The position numbers were made by a program, and so were the translations under genes. The notes beneath the pieces were generated by a model that searched no databases, had not been told where the DNA came from, and worked only from the letters and a program-made list of their open reading frames with translations. A stretch of DNA of 64,000 bases, taken from Isoperla grammatica. Its lineage: Eukaryota > Arthropoda > Insecta > Plecoptera > Perlodidae. This document shows positions 1-12,540 of the stretch, in pieces; the stretch's first letter is position 1; every line of letters begins with the position of its first letter. Where the stretch lies: NCBI GenBank assembly GCA_945910005.1, contig OX246739.1, forward strand, positions 35,784,608 to 35,848,607. Direction: 5' to 3'.

Positions 1-995
1 AACCCTTCCATTCGACTTGACAACAAAGACTAGTGGGTTAGTGTATGCGGATGGGGCAGGTTCTATGATATTCCAGGCGAGCATTTGTTGTATTTGTTCG
101 TCTACTGCTTGTCGTTTGGAGTATGGGATGGGATACGATTTTTGGGTAAAGGGCGCTGTATTCGTCATCTCCAACTCATGAATATAATTGTTAACCCTCC
201 CAGGTCTGTTAGAGAATACGGAAGAATGGTTTAATAGCAGGGTCGAAATTGAGTCTTTTTGTGATGGCGTAACCGTGAGAGGCAACGACTGGACAGTCTC
301 TTTCACCAGTTCTGTAAAAGTCCTGTCATTGTCCTTCCCAAACGATTGGGGCTGCTCAACAAATACATTCAAGTTGTCTGTCTGAGGGCTCTCTATAAGT
401 GACAAATGGCGGTTATAATTTTCTTTTACATCTCCTGACTCAGAGAGTTTGAAACCTATTGTTTGAGTTGTTTCACCATTTGAAATACATAGTTCGTTGG
501 TTTTGAAATTTATCTCGGCGTTTAAACACCGGAGCCAATCTGAACCTAAGATTAATTGACGGTGTAAATTGGGTACAATAAGCATAGGTATTTCATGCAA
601 TATGGAATCGATAACAACAGGAAGATAAGTCTGCCTATTAACAGCGTGGCTCTTATCATCAAACGCTCCTGTCACCATAACAGTACGAGCAGGTAGTAGT
701 GGCAAATCGGGCTTTTGTGAGATTAAAGTGTCCCAAAAGAGTTCTGATATACAAGTAATCTCACTACCCGTATCAATTAAAGCATCAATATCGTGAGCAC
801 AGACACTTACAGTTATTTCTGGTGTACAAACGACGTTTGCTCCGTCCACCACGACGTCCTCTGACAGAAGATCATCACGTAACGAAGCGTGGTCGAACAT
901 CACGACCGTCTGGATTGTTCTGATGTCACGTGCAGGGGATGTACTCCTTGATAATGTAACTGAAGACAGCGGAGTTACCTGACCAGTTACAGCTC
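1..995 (-). CDS. pol: Ty3/gypsy pol, 5' part (protease, start of RT); runs off left edge
   Basis: On the minus strand a reading frame stays open from the gag-pol overlap to the window edge. It carries a retroviral-type aspartic protease with the active-site motif ALIDTGSE (plus strand about 750-775) and a later ILGSDWL segment typical of the protease C-terminal half. It then enters the N-terminal RT region, with the usual LVFVVKSNGR-like stretch at the extreme left. No stop codon was found in about 330 codons. There is no independent start where the frame opens, and the frame is -1 relative to gag, so it is probably made as a Gag-Pol fusion by frameshifting. RT, RNase H and integrase would lie outside the window. 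The copy looks intact in what is visible. Confidence 0.85.
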
Positions 996-2063
996 GTTTC
1001 CCGATTCCGAATTACCGCAGGTGTCTTGGGCCTCGACTGCGAAGTCCGTCTCGGCGGCGGGCTCGGCGTTGGGTGAGGACTCGGTACACGTCAGCATGTT
1101 GACCTTGTGTCCCTGGTTGGCGTCACCGCCGCGACGCTGCGTCTGGTTGTTGTCTCGCCAGTTCCCCGATGTAGACACTGGGCGGCTGGTCGCAGCTGGT
1201 TGGATGGTCTGCCGATGTGGAGGTGCCGGGTTCGAGGTCCGTCGATCCCGGTCCGCGTACATCCCGGAACGCTGCACTGTCTCTCGTTCGCGACGGCGAG
1301 ATGCCGCGTCATCCAACCCCCGTAACAATGAAAGCATTGCTTCCGGCGTCTTAACATTTGCGGCGATCAAAGTATTTTCAACATTCGCGGGAAACAAATG
1401 GGAGATTCGGCGCACGAAAGTCTCATCTGACATGTGTGCGGACACGTATTTTAGTTTGTTCATCCACGAGAGGAAGAACTCCGTCATCGTTCCGTGAGTC
1501 TTTCGATCATAATAATCGCGTGCAAACTTGAGATCGACTGCGTCTTGTATGTCATTCGACCAGAACATGTCCTTAAAACACCGCGAAAACACGTCCCACG
1601 TATGCCACGATCGGCGGAAAGCCGATGCCCAGTGTTTGGCAGGGCCGTCTAATTGACGAAATGCAATGGATAGCCATTGGTGTTCCGGTATGCCAAACTG
1701 GACACAAGTATGTTCAAAACCCTCTAAAAATTCAAGAGGATGGACTTTACCGTCATCACTAAAAGTCGGAAACACAGGAACCATCCACGGCATAGGCGTG
1801 TTACCGTTGGTCGCCACCGCCGAGGGAAGAACGGTTTGTTGGCCAGTAGATAGGCCTACCGATGGAGACGCCGACGACGTTGCTGACGACGACGGCCGCT
1901 GGCTATTTGTCTCGAGCGCCGTCAACCGTTCTAACATCCCGGACAATTGTTCGTTGACCGAAGTCAACATGTCACAAGCCGTCGGAAAGTCCTCCTGTCG
2001 CTCACTGCGCACACGGCCTTTTGGCATTTTATCACTGTTCGAACACTGGATTGGTTTAAACAA
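987..2063 (-). CDS. gag: Ty3/gypsy Gag polyprotein
   Basis: This is a 358-residue ORF with a retrotransposon gag (capsid-like) core at about residues 85-250, including WMVPVFPTFSDDGK, the FRQLDGPAKHW segment and a DYYDRK-type helix. The N-terminus has a coiled-coil-like QLSGMLERLTALE stretch. The C-terminal 100 residues are Arg/Gln/Pro-rich and low complexity. I see no CCHC zinc knuckle, so RNA binding would rest on the basic tail. The ATG lies about 40 bases after the putative primer-binding site, which supports this start. The stop (987-989) follows a slippery heptamer at 996-1002. In a retrotransposon, Gag forms the virus-like particle that packages the RNA. Confidence 0.85.
   Translation of the reverse strand: MFKPIQCSNSDKMPKGRVRSERQEDFPTACDMLTSVNEQLSGMLERLTALETNSQRPSSSATSSASPSVGLSTGQQTVLPSAVATNGNTPMPWMVPVFPTFSDDGKVHPLEFLEGFEHTCVQFGIPEHQWLSIAFRQLDGPAKHWASAFRRSWHTWDVFSRCFKDMFWSNDIQDAVDLKFARDYYDRKTHGTMTEFFLSWMNKLKYVSAHMSDETFVRRISHLFPANVENTLIAANVKTPEAMLSLLRGLDDAASRRRERETVQRSGMYADRDRRTSNPAPPHRQTIQPAATSRPVSTSGNWRDNNQTQRRGGDANQGHKVNMLTCTESSPNAEPAAETDFAVEAQDTCGNSESGNEL
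996..1002 (-). promoter_or_regulatory. -1 ribosomal frameshift slippery site GGGAAAC
   Basis: Read on the minus strand, the gag frame is G-GGA-AAC, a canonical X-XXY-YYZ heptamer, two codons before the gag stop TAA at 987-989. The pol frame is exactly -1. It is closed just upstream by a TAA and open from there to the window edge. The two frames therefore overlap only around this heptamer. The motif type is well known from retroviral gag-pro-pol junctions. No downstream pseudoknot was worked out. Confidence 0.75.
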
Positions 2064-2100
2064 ACACTAATATATCGCACTATTGTTGTAGGTAGGTTTG

Positions 2101-2113
2101 CGTTGGGCGCCAA
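2101..2113 (-). other. Putative primer-binding site of the left gypsy element
   Basis: The minus strand reads TTGGCGCCCAACG directly after the putative LTR end (ATTACA). TGG is the expected complement of a tRNA CCA end, and a GGCGCC core is common in retroelement primer sites. The donor tRNA was not identified. Confidence 0.6.
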
Positions 2114-2349
2114 TGTAATGTTTCCCTCGTACCGGAGCACGGGATAGGAAGGAGTAATATTGAGTACACTGATTAAAAGATTAAAATATAGCAGACTTTA
2201 ATTAATTAAGCACGTAAATAGCAACCGTAGTTACATTAGATGCCGCCGTAGCTGGCAAGAGACGGGTGTTTCCTGCGCGAGGGCTCCACGTCCACTGGTC
2301 AAGCCCACCGCTTCACGTCACCATCTTACCCCCTCCAACTACCGTCACA
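2114..2349 (-). mobile_element. Putative 5' LTR of the left gypsy element
   Basis: This segment of about 236 bp, read on the minus strand, starts TGTGACGG and ends CATTACA next to the primer-binding site, giving the expected TG...CA ends. The outer boundary is inferred only from the TG dinucleotide, because the partner 3' LTR lies beyond the left window edge and no target duplication can be tested. Confidence 0.45.
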
Positions 2350-5300
2350 TGACGTGTAGGGTGGAACGTCATAACGTATCACAATTTTGCAACGAGGCTA
2401 ATCGAGACGATGAGTGTGTGATTATGAAGATAAAAAAAACGCCGCATGACATCCATGCCGAAATCGAACCAGGAACGCAGAGTCCGCGGTTTACTAGACC
2501 AACGCCTAATCCAACTGCGCTGGTATATCTCCTTGTTACTGATTTATAATCGGTTGCTTATTGTTCCACAAGGTGTGTGCTATGTTGCTGGCTTGTTGTT
2601 TGGTTTGTAATAACTGTATTTTCCCGACAACGTAATTTTATTGTGGTGTATTTTGACTGTTAATTCATTCCTGCACACATTGCTTAGCTTATGGTTTAGT
2701 GGTCGCACCTAAATGATGCCATACAGTTATGTGCTGAGTCCATATGGTAAACAAATGTAATTTAATTATACTTTATTGCAATGTCTATTTCGGTATATTT
2801 GAAATGTTTCGCACTGTTTCAGCGATATTTTAATGTTTCAATAAACTTTGAATATAAAATGTGCAATTGCATGTAGACATATATCCCAACTCAATATTGA
2901 ACAACTTGCCGATGCTATAAAACTGCACTATAAAATGTTCGTAAGTTAGTGATGTAATGCGAAGGCACGTTTAGTCGCAAATAGTGTGAAAGATATGGGT
3001 TACAGTGGCGGGGATTTATAGGACACTTCACCATCAGTAGAAAGAGTTGCAAGTTCTCCGGAAGCGCATTTCACATCTCAAACGTATATTTACGAAACAA
3101 TTTGGAATTTATACTAAACCCAATCATAGGGATAACACCTTGGACATTTTAAAGCTTCCACAAAACGTATTAACGAGTATTTATTATTGATGTGTATGAA
3201 TCTCTTACGTATACTACGAATATATAATATACCTTTATGTCGAGGACTGTGAAGAAGTGTATTATTATGAATATGTATATGTACAAGACGACCGACGCTA
3301 TAACGACAGCAAACTGCTATGGAATAAACTTGTCAAGTCTACGTATGGTGTTGTGTCATTACTTATACATGTGTACACATTTTGAACCCATTAATAACAA
3401 AAACAATATTGGTAGCTACGGCGAGTTTATTTTATCCTAAAAAAAAACTCGAAAACATGATTTTCAAAATATTTATTTATTACTTCTCTTTATGTTGCAG
3501 AGTTAGGGTATACATCTTTTGATGACAACACTGTACACGTAATACTGCCAAGGCCAAAGACATCCTGTGCAGCCGAAGGTACATCCAAGTACATCTGTAC
3601 GGCCTCAATCTCAGTAAATAATCAATTACGTCTGCCCTGGTCAGAAGACCCTCATGTTTACTAAGAACACGTATAATATGTCAATTTCAGCACAGCGTGA
3701 CCGTTGTAGCTGAACGACCTAAGCCCCCCCCCCCCCCCCCTCCATTAGTTTCGCCTACTTAACAACAGGACGAGTATAAAATATAACACCGACTTATCTT
3801 CGTTGCTGGGGAATGGCGAACTGGCTAATGACGTCATAGTATATTAAGATAACGCCGTCTACGGATCTTCTTCACTATCGCCTCGACACTGAACATATTG
3901 CGCCACATTACAGTGGCCTTGGGAGCGGAAACACACATTTACACACAATGAGATTGGATTCAATGGATGATTATGTTCAATTCAACCGAGGCCGGATCAA
4001 AGCAGTTTGAGGCATAAGCAAACCAGATTGTCAGTCCACTATTTTATGTGTGGTTACTGGTTACAATTGCCACCATTTATAAGGGAGAGAAGGCGCGATC
4101 AATTTTTCTGATATGAAGTGCGGCTACAATGCCAGAATTGGTAAGAAAAAAAGAAGGGCAGATCAGGATCTATAAGGAAAATGTAGATCATGGAGTTTTA
4201 TGGGCAATTGATATTACGTATAAGAGATTTTAAGCTTTTATAGTGTTTTGAGGACAATTTGGCATGCTTTATTAGCGAAATAAAAGTGTGATAAAGGTAA
4301 TTCTTTATGTTATGACTTATGAAGCTAAAATTGTCGGGGTGTATACGGATATGTCAAGGTCAGTCCATATATATTGGTTTGTAATTGATAGACTTTATAA
4401 GCAAAGAACAGGTTATGTTGCATAGGCTATCATGCTGTGCGTACGTCTATTGCCACGATTGATAAGAAAATGCAAGATCTACTAACATGTAGTTGTGTAT
4501 AAGTTCTCATTTAGTGTCAAAATTAAGTTCAATTACGGCTTCTTACGTAATATTATTATGTTAATTGATCGTACACAGTCTACTTCACTTTCATCTCGTC
4601 TCACTTAGAACTAGAAGGATACATAGAGTTCGAAGGGACATGCCTGATTTGCATATCTACGCCCTGTTTTACACTAAAGCGAATCCACTGACATTCTTAG
4701 CGATGTGCGTCCCATCTTAATGCACCTGTGAGTCTAACTCAACTGGTGAGTGTCGCAATGCAGTCACGTGTAGTGGAGTGTTCATGGTTACTATCCAACG
4801 TTGGTGCAAATATTTAATTTGTAAATAAAATCATCTAGCTAGAAACACCAATAACACAATTTAAAACTTTAAAACACATACCTTTTCGATGAAGTAACAC
4901 TCCTAGGGTGCAATTTCTGATGACAAAGACAATTAATTTCTTCACTTGGGGGTTGTATTGAATTCAAAATTATGATAAAACATTTTCGATATCTTCGGAG
5001 ATGTATAATTTCAAAATATTATATTTGCAATAGTCATTTTAAAATGCTGGAATTATGGTTAAACCTTGTACAACGTAAGAACGCTTGATCGTCATTTCGT
5101 TCATCATTATATTATTGGTAAAATTGTTGTTGCAATAATTGTTCATGACGTGCCAAGTGGTGTATAACAAGTAAGGCTACAGCTCAAATACAAATGAACA
5201 CAAAACTAAACTAGAAAATATACGATGCAAAATAAAACACTTAGATCATTGACTCCAGAAGTGGTCCTTCTCGTTCGAAAGACGTCAGTCAAAGTTATAA

Positions 5301-7140
5301 ATTACGTTTTGTTGGTCATTGATTTATTTTCATTGATACTAACCAATTTCATTCATTATATTACTTGTGTTATTGCATTTCACAGAAATAAAAATTAACA
5401 TGAAGATACTTATATTCATGCACATATTATATGAAAGGTAGGCCTAAACACTATAGTCAAATGGCAAACGCATGTTCGTGTTGTTTCAAGACCACTATAA
5501 TAATGCATCTCGACTTGAAAATTCAATAGTATTTAAAATGTTAGTACTTTCAATGTAGAATAATCTATCAAACATCCACATCGTAAAGCTACGAATGCGG
5601 TGTTGAATGTTATGAGCTGACTGCGTCTGCATACACTTCCCAAATAAACACATTTGATGAAGTAGCTGACAGACTTCCAAGTCGAGAGTGCGCCACGCTG
5701 CAGCTAAGCGTTAGAGTGCGGGAAGTCGCAGAACTTATATATGACAGAGTTGCGAGGAACATGAAAACACATGAAAGGTCAGTTTCAACATTTACCCGTG
5801 GCCAATATCCATGTTTACGCTTTGTAACATTAATTAGTATTTATAATCTCGCCGGTCAATGAACAATCTAATAACGTGTTTTATGGAATACACAATTGCA
5901 TTATAATGAGTGTATATTTGATTTGGACATGCATATGTAACAAATATAAATTAAAAAATTGAGTTTAGAACAAATTTAAATATTAATGTATGTTATTTTG
6001 TGTTAATAAACATCGAAGTCCCCGGGGTTATTTTACCATATATCGATATTACGAAAATATTGTCGGCATGGTAAAACAAACTGAATAGTGTTTCATTTTT
6101 CAGCATTCATTTTTCCTTGGGTTTCTCACTGAATCATGGGAAAGAGTAACGAGTATTTATTTCAATCAATCAAGTACATTTCTATTCGTGACAGAATCTG
6201 CATGGAAGTAGTTCATTGGTATATCCATGTATATGCTCCAAATGTCAACAGGTTAGTAAGCGACGAGTCTAGAATTTACTTGTCGGTAACGGGGCACTCC
6301 AGGATGCACGAACATCCCTGCAGGTTGTCTTTAAGGTTATGTTCTACCGAGTGCCAACTTGATTCAACTTCGCAAGATAGCGCCACGGTTGCAGAAAATT
6401 TCCCCTCCTGTCCCCATTCTACCATAGCACAATCGCAACTTTGGTAAAGAATCAGTGCACCTTTGGTGCGCCGAGGTACCGACTCTTGCTCTGTTTGTGT
6501 GAAACTTGAAGATGCTCGTAAAACTGTCACGACATTATATCACCCGATACCCCCGCCATCTCAACACGGCACTCTAAATCAAATAAAAATTAGGTTTGAA
6601 AGCTTTTTTATATAATTCAAATAAATGGTTTTAATCACTTTGTCACTAAGTCTTGAACATCCAACCATGCATTCTCGTTCACGCAATACCGCTGTTTTGT
6701 TCTCAGTTCTATTTTGAGGAGTAACTCATTAGTGCTAAAAAAAAGTCCTAAAGATTGAGACAAGCAGCACATTACTTTTATGGCGTAAGGATCAATGGCT
6801 TCATTTTTAGCATTTTTCAGAGCACATTCTGGCCTCCGACAGGGATCTTCCTCATCCCACAGATCACTCATGGCTGCCTTATGAAGCATCTTGCTTTGTA
6901 TTTGTATCCTTAACCATGCATGCGTCTCAGAGCGAAACAGAGCTAATTCTGGCATCACACGGCGACCTTCTCCTACAGAACACTGATGGCTGCTTTGGGA
7001 GGGTTTCGCTGTCAGCTACGGAGCGACAAAAGTAGCTGATTGTTGAAAATTCTTGTTTAGAATGGTGTTCCATACACGGAAATGAATGAATGAATGAATG
7101 ATTTATCATAAATACGAAGTAGTGATGTGATAACCCTTAT
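2350..7140. other. Intergenic, no supported gene
   Basis: The DNA is AT-rich, with only short unconvincing ORFs. It contains a 17-base C run (3724-3740). The stretch around 3,480-3,680 is less AT-rich, but I recognise no exon or splice pair in it. A 107-codon minus-strand ORF (6635-6958) lacks any recognisable domain and I do not call it a gene. Confidence 0.5.
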
Positions 7141-7144
7141 TTAA

Positions 7145-7290
7145 TTTAATAATTTGGTGCTTAATGATGTACTCAACTCAACGCTTAGGTCATATGACGT
7201 CTTCTGAATCAGATCCATTATACATCGCGGGGGTCGTCATAAGAGGAGTCTAGCAGGGAGGGCAGGGCTAAGAGGGAAGAGACGGGGGGG
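7145..7290 (+). repeat. Fragment of the ACGACGTACTC-type SINE-like repeat
   Basis: The segment resembles the head of the repeats at 24,510, 30,190 and 51,920: an AATGATGTACTCAAC stretch followed by a TAGGTCATATGACGTC stretch. The body after that is diverged and purine-rich, so only the head is confidently related. Confidence 0.35.
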
Positions 7291-7482
7291 AGAGAGACAG
7301 TGTCTCCATTTGTCGTCTCGTACGACTGCCAGAGTCATTCTGCGCGTATTCTACCCCGGAGCCAGACGGGTTATGATAAACTTACAACTTTTAAGTTATA
7401 CATTAGTAAAATTCTGTAATCTTATTCATCCATCCCATTCCCATCCACTCTATTTATATTCAATTGAAGGTAGTAGCCTATG

Positions 7483-7523
<41 letters not shown>

Positions 7524-7525
7524 GG
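7483..7525 (+). repeat. (GA)n microsatellite followed by a G run
   Basis: About 15 GA dinucleotides run directly into 13 consecutive G. This is simple-sequence DNA next to a GC-richer stretch. Confidence 0.9.
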
Positions 7526-8935
7526 CAAAAACTACAACACAGAGAGCGCGAGTATAAGTCACTATTATGTTAGTAGGGTGTGACGTGCCACCATTGCCCT
7601 GCCTGGACTGTCGCTGTCGGCATAAAACTTCGTCCGTCGACCCTGGACATGTTTATTGTCTATTTTTACCCGGGTGACAAAGTCTAAACACACTTCATTT
7701 TTCAGCAACAACTGAAAGCTTTGTTAATGCGGCCTCCCCCTCCTCGTTTTAGCATTGCAGGATACGGCCTCACAGCTCAGTTCTCGGATTAAGGAGTAAT
7801 TTATTTGCAAATGTGAAATCCTGTTTGCCAGAGCTCCTTTCACAGACACAGACATCTGTCCGGGGATTTCGAGTTGCCCTTGGCAAACGGCTTTGTAGAT
7901 GATACATTATTAAATGAAAAAATAGGGGTTTACCTTTCATTTTATGTTTGAATTGAAAAACTCCATTTTATGTTGTTTTATATAAATACAGACGCGGATG
8001 ATAACTCGCTTTTATACGTATAACGTGGCATAGCTACGTGGTTCAATGCGAAGGTATCTAGGGTGTTTGTCTACCTCATTAGCGTCTATTATTTTACCAT
8101 GCACACAAGACAATGCGGCTGCCATCTTGGCTCAGCGGTGGTGACGTATTTAATGTGACACTGCAGCATGGTAAAGCTACTTAGACCGATGCAGTTTTAC
8201 GCGGTTTATATTGTGTAACAAGTATATTAAATGCGACTTCTATAACCAGACATTTCTTCCTACGGCAGAAGCTATATAAACATAATATCTATGTTTGCCA
8301 TTTTGATTTCATCTGGACATTTTTGGAAGTATCACTTTTAAAGATTCCGATTCTTGTGGAGAAAATTTCAGTAATAAGAGTTTTGATTCTGAAATTGATC
8401 TAGGCCTATAGGGAAAAGCCAACCAGCTTTTTACATTATTTTAAAAATCAAAAAGATAAATGAGGCATTGAAACGATTTCAATAGAGAGATAATTATATA
8501 ATGACAAATAACAATACCGATAACAATCAATACAATAATAATAACAATAGCTAGTAGCTATAGTGTATGCAAGAATGAACTTGTTGGCTCTTCATAACTT
8601 CCGTTTTTAGTTGTTTCAGACATAGAGACAGAAGGCAGGAGTAACAATACCACAGATTTGTTTGACATGTTCCACGTTGGTTCCAAAAAAGTATGTTTAT
8701 TAAACGTAAAAAGTGGAAGTTTCATCTTTTTTGTCTGTCTTTTCATTTACACATCCATTATACTGCATATCCTGGATTATCCGTTGTACTTGTACGTATA
8801 CTAAAATTAATATTAAAAACTCTATTATACACTCATATTCATATTCGGGCAAGTAAGATGATAATGATTTTCTGGTTGATTTAGTATTATTACAATAATG
8901 CAATTCGAGACGATGAGGAGTGGTAGATGAATATG
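7526..8935. other. Intergenic, no supported gene; possible noncoding element at 7,590-7,910
   Basis: The first 300 bases are of higher complexity and balanced composition, with an ATTTGCAAAT octamer-like palindrome near 7,803. They lack a sustained ORF or repeat structure. The rest is AT-rich with nothing recognised. Confidence 0.35.
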
Positions 8936-8939
8936 AAGA

Positions 8940-9045
8940 ACAATTACATAAAACACGTGCCTTATACGGGATTTGAACCCACGTCCCTAGGAGCCACTCG
9001 CTTAGGACCTGCGCTCGAACCACACGAGTCACCGCGGACGGCTGA
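8940..9045 (-). repeat. tRNA-derived SINE head (tRNA-like, not a functional tRNA)
   Basis: On the minus strand there is a B-box-like GGTTCAAATCCC and, about 50 bases upstream, an A-box-like GTGTGGTTCGAGCGC. This is the arrangement of a type II tRNA (Leu/Ser-like). The acceptor stem does not pair, so this is a SINE or tRNA pseudogene. It abuts the RT relic to its right. Confidence 0.5.
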
Positions 9046-9078
9046 CAGAAGTAAAATGAAAAACGTAAGAATGAATAT

Positions 9079-9302
9079 TATAAATTGCACCGGACCAAAA
9101 ACGGAGCCCTGAGGCAAACCTAACAAAACATCAATGGAGGAATAAATGGATCCATTAGAAACAGCAGTTGAGCTATAGTTTGAGTGAACAGGAATTCCCT
9201 ATTTAAACAACGACCCTTTCACTTTGTAGAAGTTGAGCTAGAAGCACTTTGTGGAGGAGTTGATCAAAGGCCTTCAACCAATCCAATGCAATAACATACA
9301 CT
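9079..9302 (-). pseudogene. Non-LTR retrotransposon reverse transcriptase relic
   Basis: The minus-strand translation gives VIALDWLKAFDQLLHKVLL, the RT motif around the first catalytic Asp. About 170 bases on comes GLPQGSVFGPVQF, the conserved G-PQGS-GP motif. The two motifs are too close together and separated by stops, so this is an internally deleted, dead LINE fragment of the Jockey/CR1-like sort. The exact clade was not resolved. Confidence 0.65.
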
Positions 9303-9309
9303 TGCTTTT

Positions 9310-12300
9310 AAATTCCAGTATCCAAGGACTAAGGTGAAGAAACTTAGTTAGCATAGTCCCGAACGATCGATTTGGGAGTAACCTTTATTTTTTCTGGCAA
9401 AACATTGTTATACGGTTCTGGCAAATACCTTACTAACCAGCTGCTTAGTAAGGTAGGCTATTTGGTTCTGAGCTCCTCAATAATAACAGACATTGACAGT
9501 CTGTTATACGCGCTTCATATGAAAATCGTCTTACTAACTAATTGTTTCAAAAAATTAAAATACTTTTCTCAGTTTATTTCCAGAACTTCATTAGTTAAAA
9601 GTACATTACAATCTATCCATTTGAAAATAAATTTTCACTCTTTATTTAAATAAAATTTCGTACAAAGTTCTGCGTTAATTTTATTTTTTACAGTCGTACA
9701 TATATCTCATCTTAAGTTTGATTCGGAAAAAATATGAACAATTTTCATGTAATTATAGTTTGAAGAATAGTGTGTGGATGTTTGCACGGTCGATGTTTGG
9801 CCTTATTGAGGTCTAAATAATTGCGTATCTGTCTCCGAGTCCAAGACGTCTACAGTGGAGACTATTTGTACGACGTCGCTCAAGTTTCGCTCTTCTAGAT
9901 TGGCCTCGTTTATGTTAATACTTGATGCTTCTCAGACATCAAAGTGACCGGGTTTCAGCCCGGAGGCAGATTGCGAATAATCTCCCCAAAGTTTTGGACC
10001 CGGCATTAATAATGTATCCGCTCTCCGCTCTTCCCTTTCCTTGACTTGTGCTAAGTTTCTTCTAAATTCGTTTGCACGTTCGGATGTTTGTAAATGAAAA
10101 ATTCAGAGGCCTCGAGCGTGTTAAGCTAGTCATGTCTGAAGTGAAATAAACAAAGCTTACGTGTGAATTTGATGGATTAGTGCAAAAAGAAGAGTTTCTT
10201 ACAATCATGCCTCCTTACTTGTTTTTGACCGTGCAACTATCAAATCAGAATCAACAACTCGCACAACCTGCAACAAACTTTTGCTCAAACAGGGTCGATT
10301 AACAAGGCCGCATCATATCTGTGTAGCAAACACCAAGATTGATATCGCGTGGGTATAATCCTGCGAGCCGGTTCTGGATTTATAAAAATGTTTTAACTTG
10401 TAAGTGATTCTATAACAAAGAATATCGTAGATAGATTAATTTGAGAGTGATACGCCATAAAGCTTTTAAAACGGCACCAATGTCTGGGAATGGTGTTATA
10501 TCTACAACAGATGTGATCAGAATTATTTGTCATATTATTTTTCTCTTATACCGTCATATTAATTTTATGTTTGTTCGGTCATAAATTTGTAAATCCCGTT
10601 GTTTATGTCGTTAACATACTAGCACTTATCATTATGGTTTTTATTTGAAATTTATACGTAGATTATTATTGTATTGTTTTTTAAATCGTTAACTTTGCTG
10701 TGCAGAATAGTAATATAATTAGCATCTAGTACGTCACTAAAGCGATGCTCCGAGCAAGCGAGTCATGACCGGAAGACGCGTAAGAGCAAGAATCAGCTCC
10801 GAGCAGCGAACATTTAAAGTCTGATGGGCAATTACTGTTGTTAGAATATTCTAGCGAGCGCCGGGAACGAGTTAGACAATGGTGAAGGGCGTCGGTTATT
10901 AGGCCTTTCAAATACTTTCACTTTCCGAGACGTTAACGAAAGGCTTTCAACAAAATCGCAATTAATTTGCTTTCTCTACTAGACGAGAGCCATTTCATTG
11001 CGAGTCGAGCGAGGGCTGCGTTTGTCTTTGGAGAGAGAGGGGGCGAACATTTGATAATCAATTATGAACCTCGTTCTTCTCTGTTTTCTATCTCGTAATG
11101 GTGGCCCAGTGTTGAGTAGCGGCCAGGCCATACAAGGGGGAACATAAAGGAAGCCGTCCGTATTCACTACTCGTTAGAAGCTTAAACGAGTGCGCTACTG
11201 CACGTGCAGTACCCACTACACACCAAACTGCCATGCAATGTCACTCAAGTACTCTAGTTTCGACTACATTTAGAAGAATCTATTATATAGGGAGTATTCA
11301 CGTGACGTCCTACCGAACGACCATAATGGAGGGAAAAATGTGTGTTAGCATTTGAGCTGGCAATAGGCGAATGTGCTTACCAATAAATATGAGAGTTATA
11401 ACTTCTCGTATATCGCCTGATAAAGTTAACTAAAGTGTTTATTTATTCCTTTGTAAACCATAAAATAGTAAACGAGACAAAAGAGAGTTTCTTTATGTTG
11501 CTTTTAACAAGTAAAAGCAAAATTGTGTAAGAGATCAGTTATACTTCAACAAACCAATAGCACAAGACTCAATTCCAAAAATAGCCATGTTGCCGCGTTT
11601 TGTTTCATACAAACATTGAATGTGCACCAATCAAAGAAAGATGCAACAATGCAGTTGCCCATAGCAACACGTTGTTTGTCCGCCTGTGATGTCACAACCT
11701 CCTCAATTGAGTCTTGTTCTATTAAAACATTTCAACAATGAATTGCCAAACGAAACGAAACAAATATGCCGTGTTGGCACAAGTACAAAATGGCCGCCCA
11801 CACATGATGTGAGTACATCCAACTAAAAACCAATTCACTCCCTTTCACAATAAAGACTTGATTTACTAAGAACACTGAGAAGTATGTTTGTTTCGCTTCA
11901 TGAATGGATAAGTAAACGTCCAGTGTATTAAAACAATAATTGTGTAAAATAAATATTCAGAAGGGTACTGCCTTTCGAGCGTAATGTAGTATAGTTACGC
12001 ATTTAGCAACGCGTATCCCGTTATCACCAACAAATTGAGTTTTAACGCCAAATAAACATATTATGATTATTTTAATTGGTCTTGATGTATGTATGTATGA
12101 GTTATAAATAAAATGACAAATTAATCCTATATCATCTTCACATGAGCGTGAAAATCTTCTCTTTGCATGCCAGCAATACGCGATCAAACCCTTATAATTC
12201 TAAATCTGTTACTCGTGATCCAAATAATGTGTGCATCAAACATGACAGCAATTTCAACTTTCTATTTAAAACTCGTCGAAATTGATTTGAATTGTCTGTC

Positions 12301-12500
12301 TAATTCTTATTAAACGTAATTTAAAGTTCCAAAAGTTCTTTGTGGCACTTTGATGGAATGTAATGTTCTACAGTTAAGGATTTCACTGTTCCCAACAGTT
12401 GAGGCCAACTGATGAAATAGATTGTTCTGTCACTCATGTGTAGGCCTATACCTGTCTAATGTGATTATGAAATGCAAGCGTTCGCATGCGACGTTAATGT
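9310..12500. other. Intergenic, no supported gene
   Basis: No exon or gene is recognised. The stretch 9,780-10,130 is of unusually balanced complexity (see findings). ORFs of 60-93 codons here carry no recognisable domain. Confidence 0.45.
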
Positions 12501-12504
12501 CGTG

Positions 12505-12540
12505 GTTGTTGTTATTGTTGTTGTTGTTGTTGTTGTTGTT
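12505..12540 (+). repeat. (TTG)n microsatellite
   Basis: About 12 TTG/GTT triplets with one interruption. It creates apparent poly-Leu or poly-Asn ORFs on the two strands that I do not call. Confidence 0.9.

Noticed and set aside
987..2063. Plus-strand ORFs (for example 1,021-1,497 and 1,666-2,070) opposite gag
   Set aside because: Antisense shadows of the gag frame with no domain content.
6635..6958. 107-codon minus-strand ORF with several Cys
   Set aside because: No domain, no splice partners, no repeat kinship. Length is within chance for this much DNA.
8940..9045. tRNA gene candidates here and at 26,675, 28,640, 34,205 and 38,097
   Set aside because: A- and B-box-like words are present, but acceptor and anticodon stems do not form. 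These fit SINE heads or tRNA pseudogenes.
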